From Promicromonosporaceae bacterium (GTDB lineage: Bacteria; Actinomycetota; Actinomycetes; Actinomycetales; Cellulomonadaceae): DNA of 64,000 nt. The notes under the pieces were generated by a model. It ran no database searches and was not told the DNA's origin. It was given only the letters and a program-made list of their open reading frames with translations. Both the position numbers and the translations under genes were made by a program. Below are positions 17,070 through 24,866 of this stretch, piece after piece (the first letter of the stretch is position 1; each line of letters begins with the position of its first letter). The DNA lies in NCBI GenBank assembly GCA_009783295.1, contig WRHK01000008.1, forward strand, positions 18,756 through 82,755. Direction: 5' to 3'.

Positions 17070-17105
17070 GTTCCCTCCCTCGCATCGCAGTGTGACCCAT
17101 GAGAC

Positions 17106-17137
17106 TTGACCTTCACACTGGCGTCAATGCCTAGCGT
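17106..17137 (+). promoter_or_regulatory. MerR-type promoter/operator of the SDR gene
   Basis: TTGACC (17106-17111, -35) and TAGCGT (17132-17137, -10) are separated by 20 bases, longer than normal as in MerR-controlled promoters. The spacer region carries an inverted repeat, TTGAC (17106-17110) and GTCAA (17123-17127). The -10 is seven bases from the ATG at 17145, so the transcript appears leaderless. Confidence 0.7.
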
Positions 17138-17144
17138 CCGGTCC

Positions 17145-18017
17145 ATGGCCACCATTCCCTGGACCCTCACAGACCTTCCCGATCTCACCGGCACCACGGC
17201 CGCCGTCACCGGCGGCACGCGGGGCGTCGGCGCCGCCGTCGCGTCGCTGCTCGCCCGGGCCGGGGCACGCGTGCTGGTCGGCGCGCGCTCGCTGCCCGAC
17301 GACGCCGGCGCCGACGCCGCTCTCCTCGACCTGGGCGACCTCGACGACGTCGAGCGCTTCGCCGCCTGGGTGGGCGAGCACACCGACCGCCTTGACCTGC
17401 TGGTCAACAACGCGGGCATCAGCAACCAGCCGTTCGCGCTCGCGCCGTCCGGGCTGGAGAGCCAGCTCGCGGTCAACCACCTGGGGCACTTCGCGCTCAC
17501 GGCCCGGCTGCTGCCGCTGCTCTCCCCCGCCGGCCGCGTGGTCACGGTGACGTCGGCGCTGTACCCGATGGCGGTGATCGACCCCGACGCGCTCGCGTCC
17601 GCCGACGGCTACCACCCCGGCGCGGCCTACGTGCGCTCCAAGCTGGCGAACGTCCTGTTCGCCCGCGCGCTCGACACGCGGCTGCGCGCGTCCGGGTCGG
17701 GAGCGCGAAGCCTGCTCGCCCACCCGGGCCTCGCCGCCACGTCGATGCACGACACCTACCCCGACGCCCAGACGACCGCCCAGGTCCGGGCCGCGCTGGC
17801 GACGTCGGGCCGCGAGCCGGAGCCGGCGTCGACCGGGATCCTGTACGCGGCCGTCGCTCCCGACGTGGCAGCTGACGTCGTCCTCGGGCCCGACGGCGAC
17901 CTCGGCAAGCCGCAGGTCGTGGCGGAGGCGGTGGTCGGAGCAGGCCTCGACGACGACCTCGCGGAGCGCCTGTGGGCGGCGTCGGTGCGCTACGCCGGGG
18001 TGGAGCCGGTGGCCTGA
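17145..18017 (+). CDS. Short-chain dehydrogenase/reductase
   Basis: A 290-residue SDR oxidoreductase. The cofactor motif is TGGTRGVGAAVASLL, the NNAG motif is LLVNNAGISN, and the catalytic residues appear as Ser in VTSALYP and the YxxxK motif YVRSK. It resembles the retinol-dehydrogenase/protochlorophyllide-reductase-like group that acts on aldehydes or ketones. ATG 17145 is chosen over upstream codons because of the leaderless promoter (TAGCGT seven bases upstream). Likely regulated by the divergent MerR protein. The 3' end overlaps the XRE gene by 28 bases. Confidence 0.92.
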   Translation: MATIPWTLTDLPDLTGTTAAVTGGTRGVGAAVASLLARAGARVLVGARSLPDDAGADAALLDLGDLDDVERFAAWVGEHTDRLDLLVNNAGISNQPFALAPSGLESQLAVNHLGHFALTARLLPLLSPAGRVVTVTSALYPMAVIDPDALASADGYHPGAAYVRSKLANVLFARALDTRLRASGSGARSLLAHPGLAATSMHDTYPDAQTTAQVRAALATSGREPEPASTGILYAAVAPDVAADVVLGPDGDLGKPQVVAEAVVGAGLDDDLAERLWAASVRYAGVEPVA

Positions 18018-18238
18018 GGCGGGTCGGCGGCCTGCTCCGGCACCCATCGGAGCAGGTCGCCGGGCTGGCACTCGAGTGTCTCGCACAGCGCCTCGAGCGT
18101 GGTGAACCGGACCGCCTTGGCCCGCCCGTTCTTCAGGACGGCGAGGTTTGCCGGCGTGATGCCGACGCTGTCCGCCAGCTCCCCGACGGACATCTTGCGC
18201 CGGGCCAGCAGCACGTCGATGTCGACGACGATCGGCAT
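17990..18238 (-). CDS. XRE-family helix-turn-helix regulator (YozG-like)
   Basis: An 82-residue DNA-binding protein consisting almost only of a Cro/C1-type helix-turn-helix: VLLARRKMSVGELADSVGI, then TPANLAVLKNGRAKAVRFTTLEALCETLECQPGDLL. Such small regulators are regularly encoded beside DUF2975 membrane proteins, as here: its ATG overlaps the DUF2975 stop by one base (TGATG). It probably binds the repeated CGATAG sites in the promoter in front of the pair. Confidence 0.92.
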   Translation of the reverse strand: MPIVVDIDVLLARRKMSVGELADSVGITPANLAVLKNGRAKAVRFTTLEALCETLECQPGDLLRWVPEQAADPPQATGSTPA

Positions 18239-18777
18239 CAGATCACCTCGCCCAGCTCGGCATCGAGCGCGACGGCACGCACCAGCAGGGCCCGCAGCAC
18301 GACGACCAGCAACGTGACCCCAGTACCGACGAGGATCGCACCGAGCGTCACCAGGAGCAGGCCAGGTTGAAGCGCCGCGGTGGCGATCTGCACCACCAGA
18401 GCGGCGGCGCCGAGCAGTGTCGCGATTGTCCCCGCCGCGATGATCGCGTCGACGTACCGGTACGCGTGGCGGCTGAAGGCCGTCGCCTGGACGACCTCGG
18501 TGAGCAGCCGCCCGACGCACACGACGGCGACCTCGACCATCGCCAGCCCCAGCAGCACCAGGACCAGAAGCGGCCACCTGACGAAGGCCGCTTCCGGGTA
18601 TGTCTCCGTGAGCTGGGACGCCATGACCGGGAAGAGGACCGCCCCGGTGAGCAGCACCCCGATGAAGATCGCGGCGAGGACACCGCGCAGGGCCACGACG
18701 GCGGCGCGGTTGGCCCACGCTCCGACGGTGACGGCGCGGCCCACGGCCGCGAGCATCTGGTCGATGGCGCGGCTCAT
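18238..18777 (-). CDS. DUF2975 membrane protein
   Basis: A 179-residue membrane protein with four predicted helices (about 20-45, 60-85, 105-130, 140-165) and short basic loops, matching the DUF2975 group. Function is not known; the family is nearly always coupled to a small XRE regulator, as seen here. GAGGGAG upstream of ATG 18777 is the ribosome binding site. The promoter region contains three CGATAG half-sites. Confidence 0.88.
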   Translation of the reverse strand: MSRAIDQMLAAVGRAVTVGAWANRAAVVALRGVLAAIFIGVLLTGAVLFPVMASQLTETYPEAAFVRWPLLVLVLLGLAMVEVAVVCVGRLLTEVVQATAFSRHAYRYVDAIIAAGTIATLLGAAALVVQIATAALQPGLLLVTLGAILVGTGVTLLVVVLRALLVRAVALDAELGEVI

Positions 18778-18804
18778 AGCGACTCCCTCACCCTTGTCGA
18801 CTGC

Positions 18805-18839
18805 CGATAGAATCCTATCGATTGTCGATAGATCGGCAA
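18805..18839 (-). promoter_or_regulatory. Promoter with three CGATAG half-sites before the DUF2975/XRE pair
   Basis: CGATAG occurs at 18805-18810, inverted at 18815-18820 and direct again at 18826-18831, giving two overlapping dyads (spacers 4 and 5 bases). On the minus strand TTGCCG (18834-18839) and TAGGAT (18812-18817) form a promoter with a 16-base spacer, so the half-sites cover the -10. This fits autoregulation by the XRE protein. Confidence 0.6.
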
Positions 18840-18854
18840 CCGAGACCCGCTGCT

Positions 18855-19997
18855 TCACCGCGCCAGCCGAGCCGCCTGCTTGAGCAGGTGCGTCCGCTCC
18901 GGCGAGCTGGCTGCCTCGTCGGCGGCCAGCTTGTACAGGCGCGCCGCTTCCTCCCGGTCTCCGGCACGTTCGTGCAGCCAGGCGGCGGCGGCCGTCCGGC
19001 GCGGGAGCCCGGCGTCGAGCGACTCGACGATACGCAGCCCGGCGAGCGGACCGTCGACATGCCCCACGGCGACCGCCCGGTTGAGCGCGACGGCCGGGTT
19101 GCGCGGGTCGAGCCGCACCAGGTCGTCGTACCACTCGAGGATCTGGGACCAGTCGGTCTCGTCGGCGGTGGCGGCGTCGTCGTGCAGCGCGGCGATCGCG
19201 GCCTGGACCTGGAACGGGCCACGGGCGTCGCGGGCGAGCGCGGCCTGCAGCAGCGCGACGCCCTCGGCGATCATGCCGGCGTCCCAGCGCGAGCGGTCCT
19301 GGCGGTCGAGCGGGACCAGCGCGGCGGCGTCGAACCGCGCGGCGCGGCGGGCGTGGTGCAGCAGCATGAGGGCGAGCAGGCCGGCGGCCTCGGCGTCCTG
19401 CGGGACGGCGGCCACCAGCTGCCGCGTGAGCCGGATCGCCTCGGCGGCGAGGTCGACCTCCCCCGTGAACCCCTCGGTGAAGATCAGGTACAGCACGTGC
19501 AGCACCGCCCGCACGTCGCCGGGCTCGTCGAGCCGCGCGCCGGTCAGGCTGCGCTTGGCCCGCGAGATGCGCTGCGCCATCGTCGCCTCCGGGACCAGGA
19601 AGGCCCGCGCGATCTGCGCCGTCGTCAGCCCGCCCACCGCACGCAGCGTCAGAGCGACGGCCGACGACGGCGAGAGCGCCGGGTGGCAGCACCGCGAGAG
19701 CAGCAGCAGCGTGTCGTCGGCCTGCTCCGTGGGGCCAGGCCCCGGCTCGAGCGCGACCTTGACCTCGCGCAGCACGCGGGACGACGCCGCCCGTCGCGCG
19801 TCGAGGAGCTTGCGCCACGCCACGGTGACGAGCCACCCCTTCGGGTCGTCGGGGGCGCCGTCGGGCCAGCGCCGCACGGCCTCGACCAGGGCGTCCTGCA
19901 CGGCGTCCTCGGCCGTCGCGAAGTCTGCGCCGCGCCGGACGAGGACGCCGAGGACCTGCGGTGTCAGGTCCCGCAGCAGGGCCGCGTCAAGGGTCAC
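18855..19997 (-). CDS. ECF42-type sigma factor with C-terminal TPR extension
   Basis: A 380-residue sigma factor. Region 2 is seen in ADFATAEDAVQDALVEAVRRW and WLVTVAWRKLLDARR; region 4 in LTLRAVGGLTTAQIARAFL and EATMAQRISRAKRSL. About 200 further residues are helical, TPR-like (LDPRNPAVALNRAVAVGHVDG), as in the ECF42 group, where the extension replaces a classical anti-sigma factor. The GTG start overlaps the DGPF gene stop by 4 bases (GTGA), the usual ECF42 arrangement. A promoter matching the reported ECF42 motif precedes the pair. Confidence 0.92.
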   Translation of the reverse strand: MTLDAALLRDLTPQVLGVLVRRGADFATAEDAVQDALVEAVRRWPDGAPDDPKGWLVTVAWRKLLDARRAASSRVLREVKVALEPGPGPTEQADDTLLLLSRCCHPALSPSSAVALTLRAVGGLTTAQIARAFLVPEATMAQRISRAKRSLTGARLDEPGDVRAVLHVLYLIFTEGFTGEVDLAAEAIRLTRQLVAAVPQDAEAAGLLALMLLHHARRAARFDAAALVPLDRQDRSRWDAGMIAEGVALLQAALARDARGPFQVQAAIAALHDDAATADETDWSQILEWYDDLVRLDPRNPAVALNRAVAVGHVDGPLAGLRIVESLDAGLPRRTAAAAWLHERAGDREEAARLYKLAADEAASSPERTHLLKQAARLAR

Positions 19998-20404
19998 ACC
20001 TCCTCCGGGGTGCCCTCGAGGAACGGCCGCACCTCGATCCACTCGTGGAGCGGCAGGCCGCCAGGCCCCGGCGCGGACGACAGGTAGGCCGCCTTCTCGT
20101 ACGCCGCCTCGGCCGAGTCGACATCGATCGCCATCCACCCGGCGATGAGGTCCTTGGTCTCGGCGAACGGGCCGTCCGTGACCGGCGGCTTGCCCTCGCC
20201 GCCGTACCGCACGAACGTGCCCTGCGGCGACAGCGCCTGGGCGTCGACGAACTGACCGGCGTCCTTGAGGTCCTCGATCATGCGGTCCATGAAGCCGATG
20301 TGCGCGGTGATCTCCTCGGGAGTCCACTGCTCCATCGGGGCCTCGCAGTTCGGGTGCTTCTCGGGGACGCCGCGGTAGTGCTTGAGCAGAAGGAACTTGG
20401 GCAT
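19994..20404 (-). CDS. DGPF/YCII-domain protein paired with the ECF42 sigma factor
   Basis: A 136-residue protein of the YCII-related superfamily with the signature VTDGPFAETKDLIAGW and the N-terminal strand KFLLLKHYRG. DGPF proteins are the constant genomic partners and targets of ECF42 sigma factors; their biochemical role is unknown. ATG 20404 is preferred because AGAGG lies nine bases upstream; an in-frame ATG at 20413 has no spacing for it. Overlaps the sigma factor gene by 4 bases. Confidence 0.92.
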   Translation of the reverse strand: MPKFLLLKHYRGVPEKHPNCEAPMEQWTPEEITAHIGFMDRMIEDLKDAGQFVDAQALSPQGTFVRYGGEGKPPVTDGPFAETKDLIAGWMAIDVDSAEAAYEKAAYLSSAPGPGGLPLHEWIEVRPFLEGTPEEV

Positions 20405-20456
20405 GACTCTCATCCTCTGGTGCAGGGGCGGTGCTTGTCACCGCCGACACCCCTGG

Positions 20457-20483
20457 GACGGAGCCGACGCCGGGTTCTCGACA
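20457..20483 (-). promoter_or_regulatory. ECF42-type promoter (TGTCGA-N17-CGTC)
   Basis: On the minus strand TGTCGA (20478-20483) is followed after 17 bases by CGTC (20457-20460). This matches the -35/-10 pair reported for ECF42 sigma factors and lies 53 bases before the DGPF start, so the sigma factor probably drives its own operon. Confidence 0.6.
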
Positions 20484-20499
20484 TCGAGCCCGTCGGAGG

Positions 20500-21102
20500 T
20501 CAGTCCGCGATCGGCCGCCCGTACGTCACGGCCGCGAGGACGGCGTCCGGCGTCGTCACGCGCAGGGCCGCGTCGGGCCGGGCGCCCAGCGCGTCGTTGA
20601 CGGTCGCGAACGCGAGCCGCAGGGCCACGAAGCAGGTGATCCCGAGGATCTGCCGGTCGTCGTACCCGGCGTGGCGCAGCGCCTCGACGTCCTCGGCCTC
20701 GATGCCGTTCGGGTCGGAGACGACGGCGCGCGCCCACGTAGAGAGGGCGCGCTCGCGTGGCTCGAGCAGGTGGTCCTCGCCGCTCAGCACCGCGGCGCTG
20801 ACGTCGGGCGACGCCCAGCCGGACAGCCGGCCGCCCCACACCAGGGAGCAGTAGGCGTCGCCGATGGTCGACGTCGTGGCGAGCACCAGGATTCCGCGCT
20901 CGCGCAGGCTGAGGCCGGCACCCGAGGCGACGGTCCGGGTCAGCTCGAGCAGCGCCTCGTGGGTGGTGGCGTCGTGCGCCCATGCGCGCGACAGGTTCAT
21001 GACGTACCCGTGCTCGTCGACGTCCTCGGCGTACACGGCCCTGGCGGGCTCGCTGAGCTCAGCGGGTTCGCTGAGGAACCCCGTGGCGCGCTCGTCGCTC
21101 AT
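20500..21102 (-). CDS. AhpD-like carboxymuconolactone-decarboxylase-family protein
   Basis: A 200-residue helical protein of the AhpD/CMD superfamily: SLRERGILVLATTSTIGDAYCSLVWGGRL and the later EDVEALRHAGYDDRQILGITCFVALR helix pair. Active AhpD proteins carry CxxCxxxH; here only the first Cys (Cys85) remains, with Val88 and Arg92 at the other positions, so peroxidase-type disulfide chemistry is unlikely. Family members without the second Cys include lyase-like and uncharacterised proteins. It stands alone between the ECF42 pair and the DUF4430 pair. Confidence 0.8.
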   Translation of the reverse strand: MSDERATGFLSEPAELSEPARAVYAEDVDEHGYVMNLSRAWAHDATTHEALLELTRTVASGAGLSLRERGILVLATTSTIGDAYCSLVWGGRLSGWASPDVSAAVLSGEDHLLEPRERALSTWARAVVSDPNGIEAEDVEALRHAGYDDRQILGITCFVALRLAFATVNDALGARPDAALRVTTPDAVLAAVTYGRPIAD

Positions 21103-21161
21103 GGCACCACGGTCGCCCAGGGGTGGGCCCCCAGCAACGCAGGACGGCGAACCTCACCCGC

Positions 21162-21749
21162 TCAGGCGCGGGCGAAAGTGTCCGCGGCGACCCGCGCGCG
21201 CTCGGCGCGCTCCACGAGCGACACGACGACGGCCGCGACCGGCACGAACGCGAGGTTGGCCAGCAGCTGCGGGCGCAGGAACGGCAGCCCCGCGGCGTAC
21301 GAGGCCATGAGGCCGCCCCACGTGTGCGGGTACCAGATGCCGTCGCCGATCGCCCAGACGCCGAAGTTGGTCCACAGGTAGAACACGGCCGTGCCGCCGA
21401 CGCCGAAGCCGAGCGCCGCCACGTACCGGCGCCAGCCGCCGCGCACCCGGCGCACCAGCAGCGAGCCGAGGCCGATCACGGCCCAGGCCGACCAGGTGAA
21501 CGCCAGGATCGACGTGTTGCCGATGAGCAGGTCGGAGGCGGCCGCGACCGCGAACGGCGCGACGGCCGCGACGCGGTTGCGCAGCAGCCCGGCGGCGAGG
21601 AACGCGGTGGCGGTCAGCACCTCGACGTTGGGCCACAGGCCCAGCTCGTCCTTGTACCGGCGCAGCGCCACCGCCCCGACGACGGCGAGCACGACGACCG
21701 CGGGCCGCCACCAGCGGCGGGCCAGGTCGGAGAAGGTGAGGTCGCGCAT
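21162..21749 (-). CDS. Small integral membrane protein, partner of the DUF4430 lipoprotein
   Basis: A 195-residue protein with five or six predicted membrane helices and residues such as NVEVLTATAFLAAGLLRNRVAAVAPFAVAAASDLLIGN, resembling the ECF-transporter S-component-like DUF6580 group. The ATG overlaps the lipoprotein stop by one base. In other bacteria DUF4430 proteins and such membrane proteins occur near cobalamin uptake genes; no cobalamin gene is in this window, so a role in vitamin uptake is only a suggestion. Confidence 0.75.
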   Translation of the reverse strand: MRDLTFSDLARRWWRPAVVVLAVVGAVALRRYKDELGLWPNVEVLTATAFLAAGLLRNRVAAVAPFAVAAASDLLIGNTSILAFTWSAWAVIGLGSLLVRRVRGGWRRYVAALGFGVGGTAVFYLWTNFGVWAIGDGIWYPHTWGGLMASYAAGLPFLRPQLLANLAFVPVAAVVVSLVERAERARVAADTFARA

Positions 21750-22171
21750 CAGTACGTCTCCAGCTTCCACGTGATCTTGTCGCCGTCCTTCATCTGGTAC
21801 GAGCCGGCGCCCACCTGGGCCTGCTGGCCGTTGACGTAGAAGGACCAGAACTCCTTCTTGGCGTCGTCGGCCTGACGGCCCCCAATGGTCGTGACGAACG
21901 CGTTGGCGCCCGTGCCGCTCGCCTCGGCCGAGGGGTCGAGCTGCAGCAGCAGGTCGAGCGCCGACTTGCCGGCCACACCCTCGTAGGACACCTCGGTGCC
22001 GTCGGCGTTCTTGGTCAGGCCCGACGACGTCGCCGTGGGGCTCGTGACCGGCTTGTCGCCGCCGGGGGTGGTGGACGTGCTGCCGTCGCTGCACCCGGCG
22101 AACAAGCCGGCGGCGAGAAGGGCCGCCGTCGGGAGGGCCAGGGAACGTGTCAGGCGAGCGCGGGTCGTCAC
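21749..22171 (-). CDS. DUF4430 (transcobalamin-like) lipoprotein
   Basis: A 140-residue exported lipoprotein: signal sequence with lipobox ending FAGC (Cys26), a Thr/Ser-rich linker, then a DUF4430 domain with EFWSFYVNGQQAQVG and MKDGDKITWKLE. This domain is related to the C-terminal domain of transcobalamin and to gel-forming or ligand-binding modules. The GTG start is leaderless: TAGACT at 22178-22183 lies six bases upstream. Co-translated with the membrane protein at 21162-21749. Confidence 0.88.
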   Translation of the reverse strand: MTTRARLTRSLALPTAALLAAGLFAGCSDGSTSTTPGGDKPVTSPTATSSGLTKNADGTEVSYEGVAGKSALDLLLQLDPSAEASGTGANAFVTTIGGRQADDAKKEFWSFYVNGQQAQVGAGSYQMKDGDKITWKLETY

Positions 22172-22229
22172 GCGCGGAGTCTACGGCGAACCGTGGCAGC
22201 ACCCGTGTGACGTCTCAGAACGCCCGCTG

Positions 22230-24362
22230 CTACGCGTCGATCTTCGACCGGTCCAGCGTGCTCGCCCCGGACACGATGAACTCCTTGCGCGGCGCGACGT
22301 CAGTGCCCATCAGCAGCTCGAACACCCGCTCCGCCGCCTCGGCGTCCTCGGCGCGCACCCGGCGCAGCGTGCGGTGCCGCGGGTCCATGGTGGTCTCCGC
22401 GAGCTGGTCGGCGTCCATCTCGCCCAGGCCTTTGTAACGCTGGATGTCGTCCTTGTAGCGCTTGCCCGCCCGGTCCAGGCGCTTGAGCGTCGCCTGCAGC
22501 TCGGCCTCGGAGTACGTGTAGATGTACTCGTTGCCCTTGCCGCGGGCGCCGATCACCTCGACACGGTGCAGCGGCGGCACCGCGGCGTAGACGCGGCCGG
22601 CCTCCACGAGCGGGCGCATGTACCGGTAGAAGAGGGTCAGCAGCAGGGTGCGGATGTGGGCGCCGTCGACGTCGGCGTCGGTCATCAGCACGATCTTGCC
22701 GTAGCGCGCTCCCTCGAGGTCGAACGAGCGGCCCGACCCGGCGCCGATCACCTGGATGATCGCGGCGCACTCGGCGTTGCGCAGCATGTCGCTGATCGAC
22801 GCCTTCTGGACGTTGAGGATCTTGCCGCGGATCGGCAGCAGCGCCTGGAAGTCGCTGGAGCGGGCGAGCTTCGCGGTGCCGAGCGCCGAGTCGCCCTCGA
22901 CGATGAACAGCTCGGAGCGGTCGACGTCGTCGGACCGGCAGTCGGCGAGCTTGGCGGGCAGCGAGGACGTCTCGAGCGCGTTCTTGCGCCGCGAGATCTC
23001 CTTCTGCTTGCGGGCGCTCACGCGTGCCCGCATCTCGGCCACGATCTTGTCGAGCAGCAGCGCCGACTGCGCCTTGTCGTCGCGCTTGGGCGACGTGAGG
23101 ATCGCGTTGAGCTCCCGCTCGACGACGCGCGAGACGATCGCGCGGACCGGGGCGGTGCCGAGCACCTCCTTGGTCTGGCCCTCGAACTGGGGCTCCGCCA
23201 GGCGCACGGTGACGACGGCGGTCAGGCCCGCGGTCATGTCGTCCTTCTCGATGCGCTCGCCGCCGTCCTTGGCGGTGATCTTGAGGCGGCGGGCGTTGGC
23301 CTCGACCTGCTTGCGCACCACCTTGACCAGGCCCTGCTCGAACCCCGTGAGGTGGGAGCCGCCCTTGGGCGTCGAGATGATGTTGACGAAGGTGCGCACC
23401 TCGGTCTCGTACCCGGTGCCCCAGCGGAGCGCCACGTCGACATCGCAGTCGCGCTGCACCTCGCGCGGCGTCATGTGGCCGCGCTCGTCCAGCACGGGCA
23501 CCGTCTCGGTGAACGTCTCGCTGCCCTTGAGCGTCCAGGTGGCCGTGACGGGCGTGTCCGGTGCCAGGAAGTCGACGAAGTCGACGGCGCCGCCCGTGTG
23601 CTGGAACACCTCTTCGTGCGGGCCGCTCTCCCCCGGCGTGCCCGGCAGGCCGCGCTCGTCGCGCACGGTGATCTCCAGGCCCGGCACCAGGAACGTCGTC
23701 TGGCGCACGCGCGTGACCAGCTCGTCGTAGCTGAAGACGGCGTTCTTGGGGAAGATCTGCCGGTCGGCCCAGTACCGCACGCGCGTGCCGGTGACGCCGC
23801 GCCGGGTCTTGCCGACGACGGCGAGCTCGCTGCCGACGGTGAACGGCGCGAACACCGACTCGGGCGACGGGCCGGCGGCGCCGTCGGCGAACGTGCCCGG
23901 CTCGCCGCGGTGGAACGACATGCCGTACGTCTTGCCGCCGCGGTCCACCTCGACGTCGAGGCGCGCGGACAGCGCGTTGACCACGGACGCGCCGACGCCG
24001 TGCAGGCCGCCCGACGCCGTGTACGAGCCGCCGCCGAACTTTCCGCCCGCGTGCAGCTTGGTGAACACGACCTCGACGCCCGTCAGTCCCGTCTTGGGCT
24101 CGACGTCGACGGGGATGCCGCGGCCGTCGTCCGTGACGGTCACCGAGGAGTCGGCGTGGAGCACCACGGTGATCTTGGTGGCGAACCCGCCCAGCGCCTC
24201 GTCGACCGAGTTGTCGATGATCTCCCACAGGCAGTGCATGAGGCCGCGCGAGTCGGTCGAGCCGATGTACATGCCCGGACGCTTGCGCACCGCCTCCAGC
24301 CCCTCCAGGACGGAGAGGTGCCGGGCGGTGTAGCTCGATTCCGGGGATGCGGTCGTCGTCAC
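22230..24362 (-). CDS. parE: Type IIA topoisomerase subunit B (ParE/GyrB family)
   Basis: About 710 residues. The GHKL ATPase domain has the Bergerat motifs EIIDNSVDEA, DDGRGIPV and GGLHGVGASVVNAL with the lid residues; the TOPRIM metal site is EGDSALG and MTDADVDGAHI, and the C-terminus has RYKGLGEMDADQLAETTM. It supplies ATP-driven strand passage together with an A subunit not in this window. The shorter form suggests topoisomerase IV rather than gyrase, but this needs the partner. GTG 24362 is chosen because TACCCT (24370-24375) lies seven bases upstream; an in-frame GTG at 24392 has no support. Confidence 0.92.
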   Translation of the reverse strand: MTTTASPESSYTARHLSVLEGLEAVRKRPGMYIGSTDSRGLMHCLWEIIDNSVDEALGGFATKITVVLHADSSVTVTDDGRGIPVDVEPKTGLTGVEVVFTKLHAGGKFGGGSYTASGGLHGVGASVVNALSARLDVEVDRGGKTYGMSFHRGEPGTFADGAAGPSPESVFAPFTVGSELAVVGKTRRGVTGTRVRYWADRQIFPKNAVFSYDELVTRVRQTTFLVPGLEITVRDERGLPGTPGESGPHEEVFQHTGGAVDFVDFLAPDTPVTATWTLKGSETFTETVPVLDERGHMTPREVQRDCDVDVALRWGTGYETEVRTFVNIISTPKGGSHLTGFEQGLVKVVRKQVEANARRLKITAKDGGERIEKDDMTAGLTAVVTVRLAEPQFEGQTKEVLGTAPVRAIVSRVVERELNAILTSPKRDDKAQSALLLDKIVAEMRARVSARKQKEISRRKNALETSSLPAKLADCRSDDVDRSELFIVEGDSALGTAKLARSSDFQALLPIRGKILNVQKASISDMLRNAECAAIIQVIGAGSGRSFDLEGARYGKIVLMTDADVDGAHIRTLLLTLFYRYMRPLVEAGRVYAAVPPLHRVEVIGARGKGNEYIYTYSEAELQATLKRLDRAGKRYKDDIQRYKGLGEMDADQLAETTMDPRHRTLRRVRAEDAEAAERVFELLMGTDVAPRKEFIVSGASTLDRSKIDA

Positions 24363-24513
24363 GCCATGCAGGGTAGACGACGGCGCCGACACGCCGGCCG
24401 GCGACGCTCCGCGGCGGCCGCGGGCACGATCACGGGCGACCAGATCGCTATGCCCGCAGCGAACGGGAGCCGCTGGGGGGAATGGCTCGCGGCCCGGATG
24501 GTTGGATTGCTAC

Positions 24514-24720
24514 GTGACCACCATGACGACCGAACCGCTCACCGCTGCCGACCGCTGCGACCGCTGCGGCGCCCAGGCGTACGTTCGCGTGGTCCTGCCC
24601 GCAGGGGAGCTCCTCTTCTGCGGCCACCACGCACGCGAGCACCGCCCCGCCTACGCCGACGTCGCGACCTACGTCCAGGACGAGACCGACCGCCTTCTGG
24701 CCGACTACGCGGCGCGCTGA
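24514..24720 (+). CDS. DUF7455 small zinc-ribbon-like protein
   Basis: A 68-residue protein with two Cys pairs/His groups: DRCDRCG (Cys-x2-Cys) and FCGHHAREH, spaced as a small zinc-binding module. It is a conserved actinobacterial family often found near the primary sigma factor gene, which is 1.8 kb away here. Function unknown. The start is uncertain: GTG 24514 or ATG 24523. A strong terminator follows at 24763-24794. Confidence 0.85.
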   Translation: MTTMTTEPLTAADRCDRCGAQAYVRVVLPAGELLFCGHHAREHRPAYADVATYVQDETDRLLADYAAR

Positions 24721-24762
24721 CGCCGCGGGCGCCACTGCGCCGCACGCGCCCGACCGACTCTC

Positions 24763-24794
24763 GAAGGCCCGCACCCACCACGGTGCGGGCCTTC
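24763..24794 (+). terminator. Hairpin terminator after DUF7455
   Basis: GAAGGCCCGCACC (24763-24775) and GGTGCGGGCCTTC (24782-24794) form a perfect 13-bp stem with a 6-base loop. No long T-run follows, as is common in high-GC actinobacteria. Confidence 0.75.
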
Positions 24795-24866
24795 GTGCGT
24801 CTGTCACAAATCCGCGATCGCGGCCTCTCTTGCGATGAGTGCCCCATACGTCTCCGGAGGTCCTGA

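Noticed and set aside
21996..24866. A 956-codon open frame on the plus strand opposite the topoisomerase gene
   Set aside because: The minus strand encodes an unmistakable ParE/GyrB; the plus frame is its shadow.
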